From Planctomycetaceae bacterium (GTDB lineage: Bacteria > Planctomycetota > Planctomycetia > Pirellulales > Pirellulaceae), in NCBI GenBank assembly GCA_005773145.1, contig SXHS01000149.1, positions 1-21,162 on the forward strand: a stretch of 21,162 nucleotides of DNA. Direction: 5' to 3'. Of the stretch, positions 1-7,537 are shown piece after piece. Both the position numbers and the translations under genes were made by a program. How positions within the stretch are numbered: the stretch's first letter is position 1; each line of letters opens with the position of its first letter. Below the pieces are notes generated by a model. The model was not told where the DNA came from, searched no databases, and worked only from the letters and a program-made list of their open reading frames with translations.

Positions 1-114
1 CGCTGGATGCTCCCGATTCGCCTAACGTCCCAAAGGCTGAACGGGGCATCATAGAAAAATAAGAACATGGTAGTGGCATGACAGGCCATGATTACCCTAA
101 TTCGTGGAGATCGC

Positions 115-603
115 ATGGCTTTTGATTCGGCGCAACAACGAAAAATTTTTGGTCAGTTCGCCACGGGCGTAACGGTGGCCAGCACGCGTGTGGGGGATGA
201 GAGCTGGGGCATGACGGCCAACGCGGTCACTTCATTGTCGCTCGATCCGCCACTGGTATTGTTGGCCGTGGTTCGCGGCACGCAGTCGCATACCTGGTTC
301 TGCGAAGGTCGGTGCTTTGCTCTGAGTATCCTGGCAGCCGATCAAGAGGCACTGTCGAATCGATTCGCCGGCAAGGGGCCCAAGGATTTTTCGGGGCTGT
401 CGACCACAACGGCCGTGACGGGGGCCCCCATTTTGTCCGAGGCCTTGGCTTGGGTCGATTGCCAATTGGAATCGGTCCTGCCGGGCGGCGACCACGATAT
501 CCTGGTGGGGCGGATCGTGGCTGGCGATTCGCGTGATGGAGAACCACTGCTATACTACGGCGGCAAGTACCGACGCGTGGCGCCGTTGGACTTAAACCCC
601 TGA
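115..603 (+). CDS. Flavin reductase-like, FMN-binding domain protein
   Basis: Predicted 162-residue protein of the flavin reductase-like (HpaC/split-barrel FMN-binding) family. These proteins bind FMN and usually reduce it with NAD(P)H to feed a partner monooxygenase. Seen: the family N-terminal pattern FATGVTV (about residues 15-21), then GMTANAVTSLSLDPPL (about 32-47), and near the end a GDHDILVGRI stretch followed by PLLYYGGKYR, both typical of the fold. The length matches the single-domain family. I chose the ATG at 115 because GGAGA lies 5-8 nt upstream; an in-frame ATG at 88 has no comparable site and would add nine unconserved residues. No monooxygenase partner is adjacent, so the substrate system is unknown. 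The fold is confident; the specific reaction is inferred. Confidence 0.88.
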   Translation: MAFDSAQQRKIFGQFATGVTVASTRVGDESWGMTANAVTSLSLDPPLVLLAVVRGTQSHTWFCEGRCFALSILAADQEALSNRFAGKGPKDFSGLSTTTAVTGAPILSEALAWVDCQLESVLPGGDHDILVGRIVAGDSRDGEPLLYYGGKYRRVAPLDLNP

Positions 604-745
604 AGCATTTTTTTCACGTTGGCATACCGGCATTTGGCTTGCTCGAAGCGTTGCGTCGGTTCGGCGCGCGGCCTTGGCCGTGCACCGCTGCGTGACCGCG
701 CGGCGGCCTGTGCCCGCCTTTCCCCAATTCACCGAGGACAATCCT

Positions 746-2017
746 ATGACCGCCATGACCATGCCCAAGTGCAAGACCGACTGTACTCGGCTCGTTCGTC
801 TGTCGTCGGGTGCCATGCTTCACGGCATGGTAAAAATCGTGTTGGCATGCTGCGTTCTGGCAACGGTGGCTACAGCCCAGGGAGAGGATTTCGTTACCTT
901 CGAGACGCGTCAATTGGACGGAAAGTTTCGCAGTGAAGGCGTATCCGTGGGGGATTTTAATGCGGACGGCAAGATGGACATCGCCGCAGGAAGTGCGTGG
1001 TATGCGGCTCCCGATTGGACCATGCATCCGATCGCGGACGCGGTGGAGGAGTTCGATCCACACGCCTATAGCAACTCATTTGTGAATGTGTCCAGCGACG
1101 TAGACGGCGACGGGGCGCGCGACGTGATTGTCGTTGGATTTCCGGGCAAGGAGACCTGGTGGTGGAAGAATCCCGGTAAAGGCGAAGGACGATGGCGGCG
1201 TAACCTATGCACGGAAGTTAGCAACAACGAAAGTCCGACATTTTGCGACGTTAACGGGGATGGCCGACGGGAGCTATTGTTGGGGACGCGGGAAGCTGCG
1301 GATGGCGCCGACAAGCCGCGCGAGGGCATGGCACTGCTCAATCCGACCACCGACCCGTTTCTGCCTTGGAAGGTCCGCATCATAGCCGGGCCCGCGGATC
1401 CCGCCGCCGAGGTTTTTGGGCATGGTTTGGGGATCGGTGACATCAATCGGGACGGACGGACCGATATCCTGGTTACCAGCGGCTGGTGGGAACAACCAGC
1501 CGGAGATAACGGCCACATGGCCTGGAGCTTTCATCGGGCTCCCTTTGGCGAAGCGTGTGCCCAAATGCACGTCTTTGATTTTGACGGTGATGGTGACAAC
1601 GATGTGGTCAGTAGCAGTGCCCATCAAGTTGGCATTTGGTGGCACGAGCAAACAGCCGATGGCTGGCAAACGCACACGATTAGTACGCTGTTTTCGCAAA
1701 CCCATGCGCTCGAGCTCGCGGACATCAATGGCGATGGTCTACCCGATCTGGTCACGGGCAAACGCTGGTGGGCCCATGGCCCGAAGGGGGATGTTGATCC
1801 CAGTGCGCCGGCTGTCGTGTATTGGTTTGAGTTGACGCGACGCGATGGCAAGCCCGTTTGGTTGCCCCATCTCATCCATGACAACAGTGGAGTTGGCACG
1901 CAGTTCGAGGTGGCGGATATCAACGCCGACGGATTGTTGGATATCGCGGTATCCAATAAAAAAGGAGTCTTCTACCACCGGCAAGTCCGAAACACGGTCG
2001 CCGCCACGAGAAAGTAA
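746..2017 (+). CDS. Secreted FG-GAP/VCBS repeat beta-propeller protein
   Basis: About 423 residues. After a hydrophobic export signal (VKIVLACCVLATVATAQ, likely cleaved near ATA-QG) the protein carries seven spaced Asp-rich calcium-loop motifs of the type DxNxDG or DxDGDG: DFNADGKMD, DVDGDGARD, DVNGDGRRE, DINRDGRTD, DFDGDGDND, DINGDGLPD and DINADGLLD. This is the signature of an FG-GAP/VCBS repeat, integrin-like seven-bladed propeller. Such proteins are exported and are common in planctomycetes; they probably bind ligands or polysaccharides. No catalytic domain is visible. I chose ATG 746 because GAGGA lies 7 nt upstream; a later in-frame Met just before the hydrophobic segment is also possible. 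The fold is confident and the role unknown. It seems to be a single gene with 142 bp before it and 114 bp after it. Confidence 0.85.
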   Translation: MTAMTMPKCKTDCTRLVRLSSGAMLHGMVKIVLACCVLATVATAQGEDFVTFETRQLDGKFRSEGVSVGDFNADGKMDIAAGSAWYAAPDWTMHPIADAVEEFDPHAYSNSFVNVSSDVDGDGARDVIVVGFPGKETWWWKNPGKGEGRWRRNLCTEVSNNESPTFCDVNGDGRRELLLGTREAADGADKPREGMALLNPTTDPFLPWKVRIIAGPADPAAEVFGHGLGIGDINRDGRTDILVTSGWWEQPAGDNGHMAWSFHRAPFGEACAQMHVFDFDGDGDNDVVSSSAHQVGIWWHEQTADGWQTHTISTLFSQTHALELADINGDGLPDLVTGKRWWAHGPKGDVDPSAPAVVYWFELTRRDGKPVWLPHLIHDNSGVGTQFEVADINADGLLDIAVSNKKGVFYHRQVRNTVAATRK

Positions 2018-2131
2018 TGGATCTTCTGGTGCGATGGATCGCCATCGGGAAGGCTGAATTTACGCGTCGCTTTGATCTTCTCTCTCGCCCGCATTCCTGG
2101 CAGAATACGCGACGCCGATTGACGCCACTGA

Positions 2132-3235
2132 ATGCATGAGACTGCTAGCATGTCCACTCTGGCCCTTCAGAACGTCCCCGACCTTCAGCCGCTCGTACCC
2201 TCCGGGTTGATGGAGCGAGTCAAGCACTGGCTGGTTTATATGGCAGGCCGCGGCATCATCTGCTTTTTGCAGACGTTGTCGCCCGAGTCGTGCCAGACCG
2301 TCGCTCATATACTGGCTTTCGTGATGTGCCGCGTCTTGCGTGTTCGTCACGACGTCGTGGATGAGAATCTACGTCACGCACTTCCGCAGCTGTCGGCGGA
2401 CCAGCGTGTGCAGCTGGAACAGCGGATGTGGGCGCATCTGGTCATGTTGACGTACGAGATATCCATGGCCCCCCGCGTGATTCATAATACGAATTGGCGT
2501 CGATACATCCACATCCCCGGCAAGGAAATACTTGTACAGGCCTTGCTATCACCACGTCCCTTGGTGGCCGTGGCTGGGCACTTCGGCAATTTTGAGGTGG
2601 CCGGTTATCTGTCGGGTTTATTGGGATTTCCGACGTTCACAGTAGCACGCCCGATCGACAATCCCCATTTGCATCGATTCATCGACCGACAGCGTCGGGC
2701 TACGGGCCAATACATCCTGCCAAACCAGGGGATTGCCGAATACGCCAAACGCGTTCTTGAGGCGGGCGAGGTGCTTGCCCTGTTGGGGGACCACTACGCC
2801 GGTCGCAAGGGATGCTGGGTGACTTTTTTCGGCAGACCGGCATCGTGCCACAAGGCGGTCGCCCTGTTTTCTTTGGCATCACAGTGCCCTTTGCTGGTAT
2901 TGTACGCCCGCCGGCTCGGCCGTCCCTTGCAATTCGAGCTGAGTTTCGCGGGGATTACAGACCCGTTGACCCCAGGAAATCGCTTGACGACCGTCCCCGA
3001 GCTGACACAATGGTACAATCGTTTGTTGGAGCAGGTGATCCGCCGAGATCCCGACCAATATTGGTGGCTGCACCGCCGTTGGAAGGATCCGCGCCGCCAG
3101 AAAAACGATCATGCCCCGACTGAAGGAAGCAGCAGGACGTTGCGTATGGACCCCGATCCGGTCGGTATTCCCAATCCCCACACCCCCACAGCGACATCCA
3201 GCCTTGATTCAGTATCGTCCGTTTCGCAATTGTGA
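2132..3235 (+). CDS. LpxL/HtrB-type lysophospholipid (lipid A) acyltransferase
   Basis: A 367-residue protein of the LpxL/LpxM/HtrB acyltransferase family, which transfers an acyl chain to lipid A precursors or similar lysophospholipids at the inner membrane. Seen: a hydrophobic N-terminal stretch, the catalytic HX4E motif GHFGNFE (His150-Glu155), a second block GDHYAGRKGCWVTFFGRPA, and the family's C-terminal signature DPDQYWWLHRRWKDP. The roughly 50 residues after that signature are low in complexity, rich in Pro, Ser and Thr, and overlap the next gene, so the tail may be unconstrained. Start is ATG 2132, with an alternative Met seven codons in (2150); neither has a clear Shine-Dalgarno. 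It is probably co-transcribed with the overlapping GNAT gene. The acyl donor and exact acceptor cannot be read from the sequence. Confidence 0.85.
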   Translation: MHETASMSTLALQNVPDLQPLVPSGLMERVKHWLVYMAGRGIICFLQTLSPESCQTVAHILAFVMCRVLRVRHDVVDENLRHALPQLSADQRVQLEQRMWAHLVMLTYEISMAPRVIHNTNWRRYIHIPGKEILVQALLSPRPLVAVAGHFGNFEVAGYLSGLLGFPTFTVARPIDNPHLHRFIDRQRRATGQYILPNQGIAEYAKRVLEAGEVLALLGDHYAGRKGCWVTFFGRPASCHKAVALFSLASQCPLLVLYARRLGRPLQFELSFAGITDPLTPGNRLTTVPELTQWYNRLLEQVIRRDPDQYWWLHRRWKDPRRQKNDHAPTEGSSRTLRMDPDPVGIPNPHTPTATSSLDSVSSVSQL

Positions 3236-4154
3236 TCCGCCGGCAATAGCCCAGATCTGGTGCTCGCAGCCTGCTTGCCGTGGCTTGGCTCGTCCGGTCT
3301 CCGCTGCCATGTTGGAGCAATTGGTTTTTTCGCGGATGTATTTCGATCCCGAAGGATTGATACTCGCCGAGGCCGATGGTCAGCCCGTGGGTTTCGTGCA
3401 TGCCGGGTTTGGCCCAACCGACGACGGCTCCGAGTTGTCAACGGAAATGGGTGTAACCTGCATGTTGCAGGTGGTTCGTCATGAGTCTCGGCAGCAGATC
3501 GAGGACGAATTGTTGGCCCGCAGCGAAGCCTATCTGCGCGAACGGGGGGCGCGAATTTTGTACGGCGGTGAGGTCTACCCGCTGAACCCCTTCTATCTCG
3601 GTCTGTATGGCGGCAGCGAGTTGCCAGGTGTTCTGGAGTCCCACGCGAGCTTGTCCGAACTGTTTCGCAGGTCATCGTACCGCGAAATCGACTCGTGCGA
3701 TGTGTTTCAAATCGCGTTGGACGGTTTTCGCGTGCCGATCAGCCGCAAGCTCATGTTGGCGCGACGACAGTATCTGGTCGAAGCCACCTATGAGCCGGCT
3801 CCGCGCACATGGTGGCAAGCGTGTACGACTCCCGCGTCAGAAAGCGTTCGATTCCAAGTTCGTCCGCGCGACAGCGATCAAGCCTGCGGTGACGTCACAT
3901 TTTGGGAAATCGAGCCGCTCGGCACCAGCTGGGGCGTGACCTCGGTGGGTATGGTGCGTTTGCAGATCGACGAATCACGCCGCCGCCAGGGCTTGGCGAC
4001 GATGCTCTTGGACGAAGCGTTACGGCAGTTGGTGGATTCGGGTGTGGAGCGGGTTGAGGTCCAGACGATGCGTCACAATGAAGCGGCCCGGGCGCTGTAT
4101 CAGAATCTGGGTTTCTTGCAGGTGGATCGGGGTTTGGTGTTCCGCAAGGAATAG
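3204..4154 (+). CDS. Tandem GNAT-family N-acetyltransferase
   Basis: About 316 residues with an N-terminal GNAT-like half (starting IQYRPFRNCDPPAIAQIW) and a canonical C-terminal GNAT domain. The latter contains the acetyl-CoA pyrophosphate loop RRRQGLA (residues about 259-265), followed by ...EVQTMRHNEAARALYQNLGF, the usual helix and beta-bulge pattern. Such enzymes acetylate amines of small molecules or proteins; the substrate is unknown. The frame is open from ATG 3111, but that start would overlap the acyltransferase by 125 bp and add 31 Pro- and Arg-rich residues. The TTG at 3204 sits exactly where the conserved fold begins and reduces the overlap to 32 bp, so I prefer it, although no clear Shine-Dalgarno supports either. 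The stop codon touches a degenerate copy of the palindromic repeat described at 4154-4219. Confidence 0.8.
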   Translation: MIQYRPFRNCDPPAIAQIWCSQPACRGLARPVSAAMLEQLVFSRMYFDPEGLILAEADGQPVGFVHAGFGPTDDGSELSTEMGVTCMLQVVRHESRQQIEDELLARSEAYLRERGARILYGGEVYPLNPFYLGLYGGSELPGVLESHASLSELFRRSSYREIDSCDVFQIALDGFRVPISRKLMLARRQYLVEATYEPAPRTWWQACTTPASESVRFQVRPRDSDQACGDVTFWEIEPLGTSWGVTSVGMVRLQIDESRRRQGLATMLLDEALRQLVDSGVERVEVQTMRHNEAARALYQNLGFLQVDRGLVFRKE

Positions 4155-4170
4155 GGGTGGGCTTCCTGCC
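4154..4170 (-). repeat. Degenerate copy of palindromic repeat A (inverted)
   Basis: Read on the minus strand, 15 of 17 bases match the repeat copy at 15034-15050. It begins on the last base of the GNAT stop codon. Together with the perfect copy at 4197-4219 it makes an inverted pair between two convergent genes. GTGGGC (4157-4162) can pair with GCCCAC (4194-4199), so a larger hairpin is possible. Confidence 0.55.
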
Positions 4171-4196
4171 CGCTGGTGAGGGCTTGTGATGATGCC

Positions 4197-4219
4197 CACA
4201 GGCTGGAAGCCTATGCCAC
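4197..4219 (+). repeat. Palindromic repeat A, perfect 23-bp copy
   Basis: The core CACAGGCTGGAAGCCT is followed by ATGCCAC. All 23 bases are identical to the copies at 15061-15083 and, inverted, 17974-17996. The arms AGGCT and AGCCT flank a GGA loop. The ispG stop codon (complement of 4211-4213) lies inside this repeat, and the last two sense codons of ispG (Val-Ala) are also repeat-derived. Confidence 0.85.
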
Positions 4220-5374
4220 TGTTTGTCGCGTGGCCAGAATTGCGTCCAGCTCAACCTTAAGTCGGCTCAAGACCTCATCGTAGGTAAAGGCGCCGATCGT
4301 TTCTGGGCCACGTTTCAAGTTGACATGGTTGGGGCCACACCACAGCCCCAAGTCGGCGTCGTCGGTTTCGCCAGGTCCATTGACTCGACATCCCATCACG
4401 GCAATGGTGATGGCGTAATCCCGCGCGTACTGGGTGATTTCTTTCACCTGTGCCGCCAGCTCAATGAAGGCCGTGTTTTCCACGCGTGAGCAACTCGGGC
4501 AAGCAATCACATTGAGCGTCTGGAGTCCATAATCGACCACACTCCGCACGCGGCCGGCGGCAATATCGGCCAGAATCTGTTGGGCTGCCGTGATTTCCTC
4601 CGTCTTGCGTTCATTGGGAACGGTCAGCGATACGCGAACCGTATCACCGATGCCGCGACTGACCAATTGCTCAAAGGCGATGCGTGTCTTAATGATCCCA
4701 TCGGGGGGCAACCCAGCCTCGGTCACACCCAAGTGCAGAGGCACGTCCGGCCTCTGCTCCGCGAACCGTCGATTGATTTCGATGACCTTCCGCGGATCGG
4801 AATCTTTGAGCGACACGCAATATCGCAAGAATCCAATCTGATCGAGAAACTCGCAGTGTTCCCAGGCGCTCTCGAGCATCGGGCTGATCGAATCGTCGTG
4901 GGCATAGCGGTCTTTCTTGTCGGGATCGACGCTGCCGCAGTTGACGCCCACGCGCAACGCGCAGTCGTGTTGGCTGGCCACATCGGCCAGATAGCGCACC
5001 TTATCCTGCCAGGGGCGTTGTCGCTCATGGTGATACAGATGTCCCGGGTTGTAACGCAGCGTGTCGACATGCGGTGCAACCCGTTCGGCCATGCGGTAAT
5101 TTTCCTGCAGGTCAACGGCCAGGTTGGCGCTGGTGGCAGCGCGGATTTCCACCATGGCTGCAGCGTCCGTTGGGCTATCCACGGCAATCCGCACGACTCC
5201 GGCACCGGCTTCGGCCAGGGCATTCACGAGAGCTGCGGTTGCAACCACGTCGCTGGTCGGAGTCGCGGTCATACTCTGAATGACGATCGGATGCCCACCC
5301 CCAATGGTGGTCGTCCCGATCCGTACGGCGCGCGTCGGAGTTCGCGGCAACTCAATTTGGTCCGCCATCGTCAA
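4211..5374 (-). CDS. ispG: 4-hydroxy-3-methylbut-2-en-1-yl diphosphate synthase (IspG/GcpE)
   Basis: IspG converts methylerythritol cyclodiphosphate to HMBPP in the MEP isoprenoid pathway, using a [4Fe-4S] cluster in the cytoplasm. Seen: the N-terminal TIM-barrel signature GGHPIVIQSMT, DLQENYRMAE, the RVGVNCGSVD block, and the C-terminal cluster ligands CPSC (Cys292, Cys295) and GCRVNGPGE (Cys329, Glu336), all intact. At 387 residues it is the short bacterial form (E. coli about 372), not the enlarged plant/chlamydial-type form. The frame opens with a TTG at 5374 that has AGGAG 6 nt upstream; an ATG at 5368 has the same site 12 nt away, so the TTG start may be genuine. The last two codons and stop lie within repeat A. 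It is divergent from trmL across about 120 bp. Confidence 0.96.
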   Translation of the reverse strand: MTMADQIELPRTPTRAVRIGTTTIGGGHPIVIQSMTATPTSDVVATAALVNALAEAGAGVVRIAVDSPTDAAAMVEIRAATSANLAVDLQENYRMAERVAPHVDTLRYNPGHLYHHERQRPWQDKVRYLADVASQHDCALRVGVNCGSVDPDKKDRYAHDDSISPMLESAWEHCEFLDQIGFLRYCVSLKDSDPRKVIEINRRFAEQRPDVPLHLGVTEAGLPPDGIIKTRIAFEQLVSRGIGDTVRVSLTVPNERKTEEITAAQQILADIAAGRVRSVVDYGLQTLNVIACPSCSRVENTAFIELAAQVKEITQYARDYAITIAVMGCRVNGPGETDDADLGLWCGPNHVNLKRGPETIGAFTYDEVLSRLKVELDAILATRQTVA

Positions 5375-5493
5375 TCTCGACTCCTAACCTCGGGTTGTGC
5401 CCGGCGAACGGTCCGCCATGGTGATGGAAGCCACATGGTTCCGGCCGTGTCTCGGGGGAGGTCACGTCTGCCACCATTGTTTCGGAAAATGGC

Positions 5494-6087
5494 ATGCGCG
5501 ACAATGTCGCTATGAATTCCAAGAACCCACCGCCGTGGCAGCCGGAGGACGCCGGCCCCCTGCCGCTGAGCTCGGGGGGTGAAAAATCCCCGTACTCGCC
5601 TCAATTGCACGTCGTGCTCTGCCAGCCGGAGATCCCGCAGAATACGGGGAACATCGGCCGAACGTGCCTGGCGGTGGGCGCCAAGCTCTGGCTGGTGCGA
5701 CCGCTCGGATTTCGGATCGACGAACATCACCTCGCCCGGGCTGGCATGGACTATTGGCCGCAGCTGCAATGGCAGGCAGTGGACAGTTGGGATACCTTGG
5801 CAGGCGAGTTGGACCTGCACAGCGCCTGGTACTTTACCAAAACGGCAAGCCGGGCTGTTTGGGATGCATCCTTTGCCGTGAATGACGTGTTGGTGTTTGG
5901 AAGTGAGTCGGCCGGATTGCCCCCGTCGTTGCTGGCCGCCAATAGGGATCGCGCGCTCCTCATTCCGATGCGTGGGGACGCACGCAGTCTGAATTTGGCC
6001 TCCTCGGTGGCGGTTGGCGTCTACGAAGCGCGGCGCCAAATGGCGCTGCAGGATCCGATCATAACGCGGTGGGGGCTGGATCCCTGA
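5494..6087 (+). CDS. trmL: tRNA (cytidine(34)-2'-O)-methyltransferase, TrmL-like SPOUT enzyme
   Basis: A 197-residue SPOUT-class methyltransferase. TrmL methylates the 2'-O of the wobble nucleotide in tRNA-Leu isoacceptors using SAM. All three SpoU-family motifs are present: NTGNIGR (about residues 50-56), VFGSESAGLP (134-143), and the trefoil-knot motif with RSLNLASSVAVGVYEA (about 164-179). The first 35 residues are Pro- and Gly-rich and extend beyond the minimal enzyme, so translation could start at the second Met (5512). A 5-bp hairpin (GCGAC, loop AAT, GTCGC) lies just before that Met. The gene ends at a strong terminator at 6136-6172. Family assignment is strong; the TrmL subtype rather than another small SpoU enzyme rests on length and motif spacing. 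Confidence 0.92.
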   Translation: MRDNVAMNSKNPPPWQPEDAGPLPLSSGGEKSPYSPQLHVVLCQPEIPQNTGNIGRTCLAVGAKLWLVRPLGFRIDEHHLARAGMDYWPQLQWQAVDSWDTLAGELDLHSAWYFTKTASRAVWDASFAVNDVLVFGSESAGLPPSLLAANRDRALLIPMRGDARSLNLASSVAVGVYEARRQMALQDPIITRWGLDP

Positions 6088-6135
6088 AACGGCCCGTGGC
6101 AAATGGAGTGGACTCGTCTTGGGGCGGGCCCAAAC

Positions 6136-6172
6136 AAAAAAGGCCGTCGCGGCGGGCCGCGACGGCTTTTTT
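6136..6172. terminator. Bidirectional rho-independent terminator
   Basis: A perfect 10-bp stem (GCCGTCGCGG at 6143-6152 and CCGCGACGGC at 6157-6166) with a CGGG loop is followed by six T on the plus strand and preceded by six A. It can therefore terminate both the plus-strand trmL and the minus-strand regulator gene that converges on it. Confidence 0.93.
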
Positions 6173-6242
6173 GTGGGCAGGGGAGGCATAGCCTCCGCCC
6201 GCGTGGATTGCGCTAGGGGGGGACGGTCGTGTCCCAGGGATC

Positions 6243-6815
6243 CTAGACCAATTCCTTTTTGCTGCCGATCAGCGTCCGCAAACGTTCCGCCAACAAGGCC
6301 GCGTCGAACGGCTTCTTGAACGTCTCGTTGATGCTGGACCGATCGAAGCTCATGGGGCTGCCGTCATCGGGCAGCAGAGCGATGACAATCGTTTCCGAGA
6401 AATCGGGATTGCGTCGCAAGTTTTGACAGATCTGCAAGGCTTCGATCTTGCCGATCGAGAAATCCACGATGATGCAATCCGGGTTGAAACCCTCGGCTTG
6501 AATGCCCGCCTCGAATCCGCTGGCGGCCACACCGACCTTGAAGGATCGTTCCGGTGGCAATTCTCGCTTCAAATTCTCGATCAACACCTGATCTTGAGCG
6601 ACGATCAGCACCTTGGCTAAGACCTCTTCTTCCAGGTCTCCCAGGGGCATGCCGTGCTCTTTCAGGAAGCGGATCAGGTATTCGCGGGGAATCCGGCGAT
6701 CCTGGGATCCGGGAATGCGATAGCCCTTAAGACGGCCCGAGTCAAACCATTTGCTGACCGTGCGCGGGGCCACTTTGCAGATCTTGGCGACCTGACCAGT
6801 AGTAAAGACCTTCAT
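6243..6815 (-). CDS. Helix-turn-helix regulator fused to a degenerate response-regulator receiver domain
   Basis: A 190-residue protein with a MerR/excisionase-type winged HTH (residues about 3-55: FTTGQVAKICKVAPRTVSKW then GSQDRRIPREYLIRFL) and a C-terminal CheY-like receiver (about 67-188). The receiver keeps the phospho-acceptor Asp118 (CIIVDFS) and Lys168 (KKPF). The usual acidic pair at the start of the domain is replaced by Ala-Gln followed by Asp (VLIVAQDQ), and the Thr/Ser switch position appears to be Leu, so phosphorylation may be altered or absent. I chose ATG 6815 because GGAGAG lies 6 nt upstream; a longer open frame to 6959 adds residues with no fold. The order (DNA-binding first, receiver second) is the reverse of classical response regulators. 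No histidine kinase is adjacent. The target is unknown. Confidence 0.85.
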   Translation of the reverse strand: MKVFTTGQVAKICKVAPRTVSKWFDSGRLKGYRIPGSQDRRIPREYLIRFLKEHGMPLGDLEEEVLAKVLIVAQDQVLIENLKRELPPERSFKVGVAASGFEAGIQAEGFNPDCIIVDFSIGKIEALQICQNLRRNPDFSETIVIALLPDDGSPMSFDRSSINETFKKPFDAALLAERLRTLIGSKKELV

Positions 6816-7537
6816 CACGGGCTCTCCGTTAATCATATTTGTCTTCAATTCGAACACGTGCCGCACGGCTTTTACGCAGCCCGCACGGCTTGATTTCCCC
6901 CTGGTCGTCGGTCTGCGTGTCGATCTCGCGTGGGCTGGCGAACCAGCCCACCGTGTCACGACTCCCGCATTCCTCCGGCCTCTGGGTCGGGGGAAATCAC
7001 CATTCGGGCGTCAACCCGAATGGAACCAAACTCCAACTCTCTGACCCGCGCCTCACATCCAAATTTCGACTATCCGGCGCAACGCTTTGACTCGTTACTC
7101 GCCCCACTCACAGGTAAGCGCCAGGTACCTGTGCCGTGTGGCAGCCGAACTTACCGGGGCTCTCACGGACGGCGCTGTTGGAGAACCACGTGGGAGAAAC
7201 ACGCGACGGCATCTGCCTACGTCAATCGTATGCAGCCACCGATCGAAGGCTAGTAGCTAGCCTCCTGCTTGAATCCCCCCAAACCTTCAGGACCCAGTTC
7301 CTCCGTGACCATCTCGCGAGAAGATGTCGTGAAGAACAGTTCCCCTGTCTTTATGCTTCGATTGTTAGGGGGGTAGGACTTTAGAAACTTTCAACACTCG
7401 TACGGACAGACGGGGTCAAACGGCTCTTGACGAAGTGTCCGGCGCTAAGATGTACCATTTATGTGGACTCTGCCGCCGGGAGTCAGCCTAATGTTTGTGC
7501 CGCTAGCGCCGATTGTGCTGTCACGTGCCAGCGAAAA
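6816..7537. other. 722-bp gene-free, hairpin-rich intergenic region
   Basis: No convincing ORF. At least six short inverted repeats are spread through it: 6930-6951 (9-bp stem, loop CGAA, or TTCG on the minus strand), 7000-7023 (9-bp stem CCATTCGGG/CCCGAATGG), 7109-7133 (8-bp stem CACAGGTA/TACCTGTG), 7248-7262 (6-bp stem), 7311-7327 (5-bp stem around a TCTCGCGAGA palindrome) and 7466-7484 (5-bp stem). It lies downstream of smc and upstream of the HTH/receiver gene, so it may be a long leader, a non-coding RNA or decaying sequence. I compared it by eye with RNase P RNA, tmRNA, SRP RNA and common riboswitches and did not recognise any. Confidence 0.6.
6861..6891. promoter_or_regulatory. Direct repeat, possible operator of the HTH/receiver gene
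   Basis: CCGCACGGCTT occurs at 6861-6871 and again at 6881-6891, a centre-to-centre distance of exactly 20 bp (about two helical turns). The pair lies 46-76 bp upstream of the HTH/receiver start codon. Two same-face sites near a promoter suggest binding of a dimer or two proteins, possibly autoregulation. This is inference. Confidence 0.35.

Noticed and set aside
604..745. T-rich run after the flavin reductase gene (near 607-613) as a terminator
   Set aside because: No stem precedes the T run.
4580..5515. 311-residue plus-strand ORF opposite ispG
   Set aside because: Antisense to ispG, whose motifs are complete; no recognisable domain of its own.
6825..6836. TATGAT-like -10 just upstream of the HTH/receiver start (minus strand)
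   Set aside because: No -35 at a suitable distance, and the predicted transcription start would cut into the Shine-Dalgarno.
6816..7537. Known structured RNA (RNase P, tmRNA, SRP, c-di-GMP or cobalamin riboswitch) in the 722-bp gap
   Set aside because: None of the conserved sequence blocks of these RNAs was found on either strand by eye.
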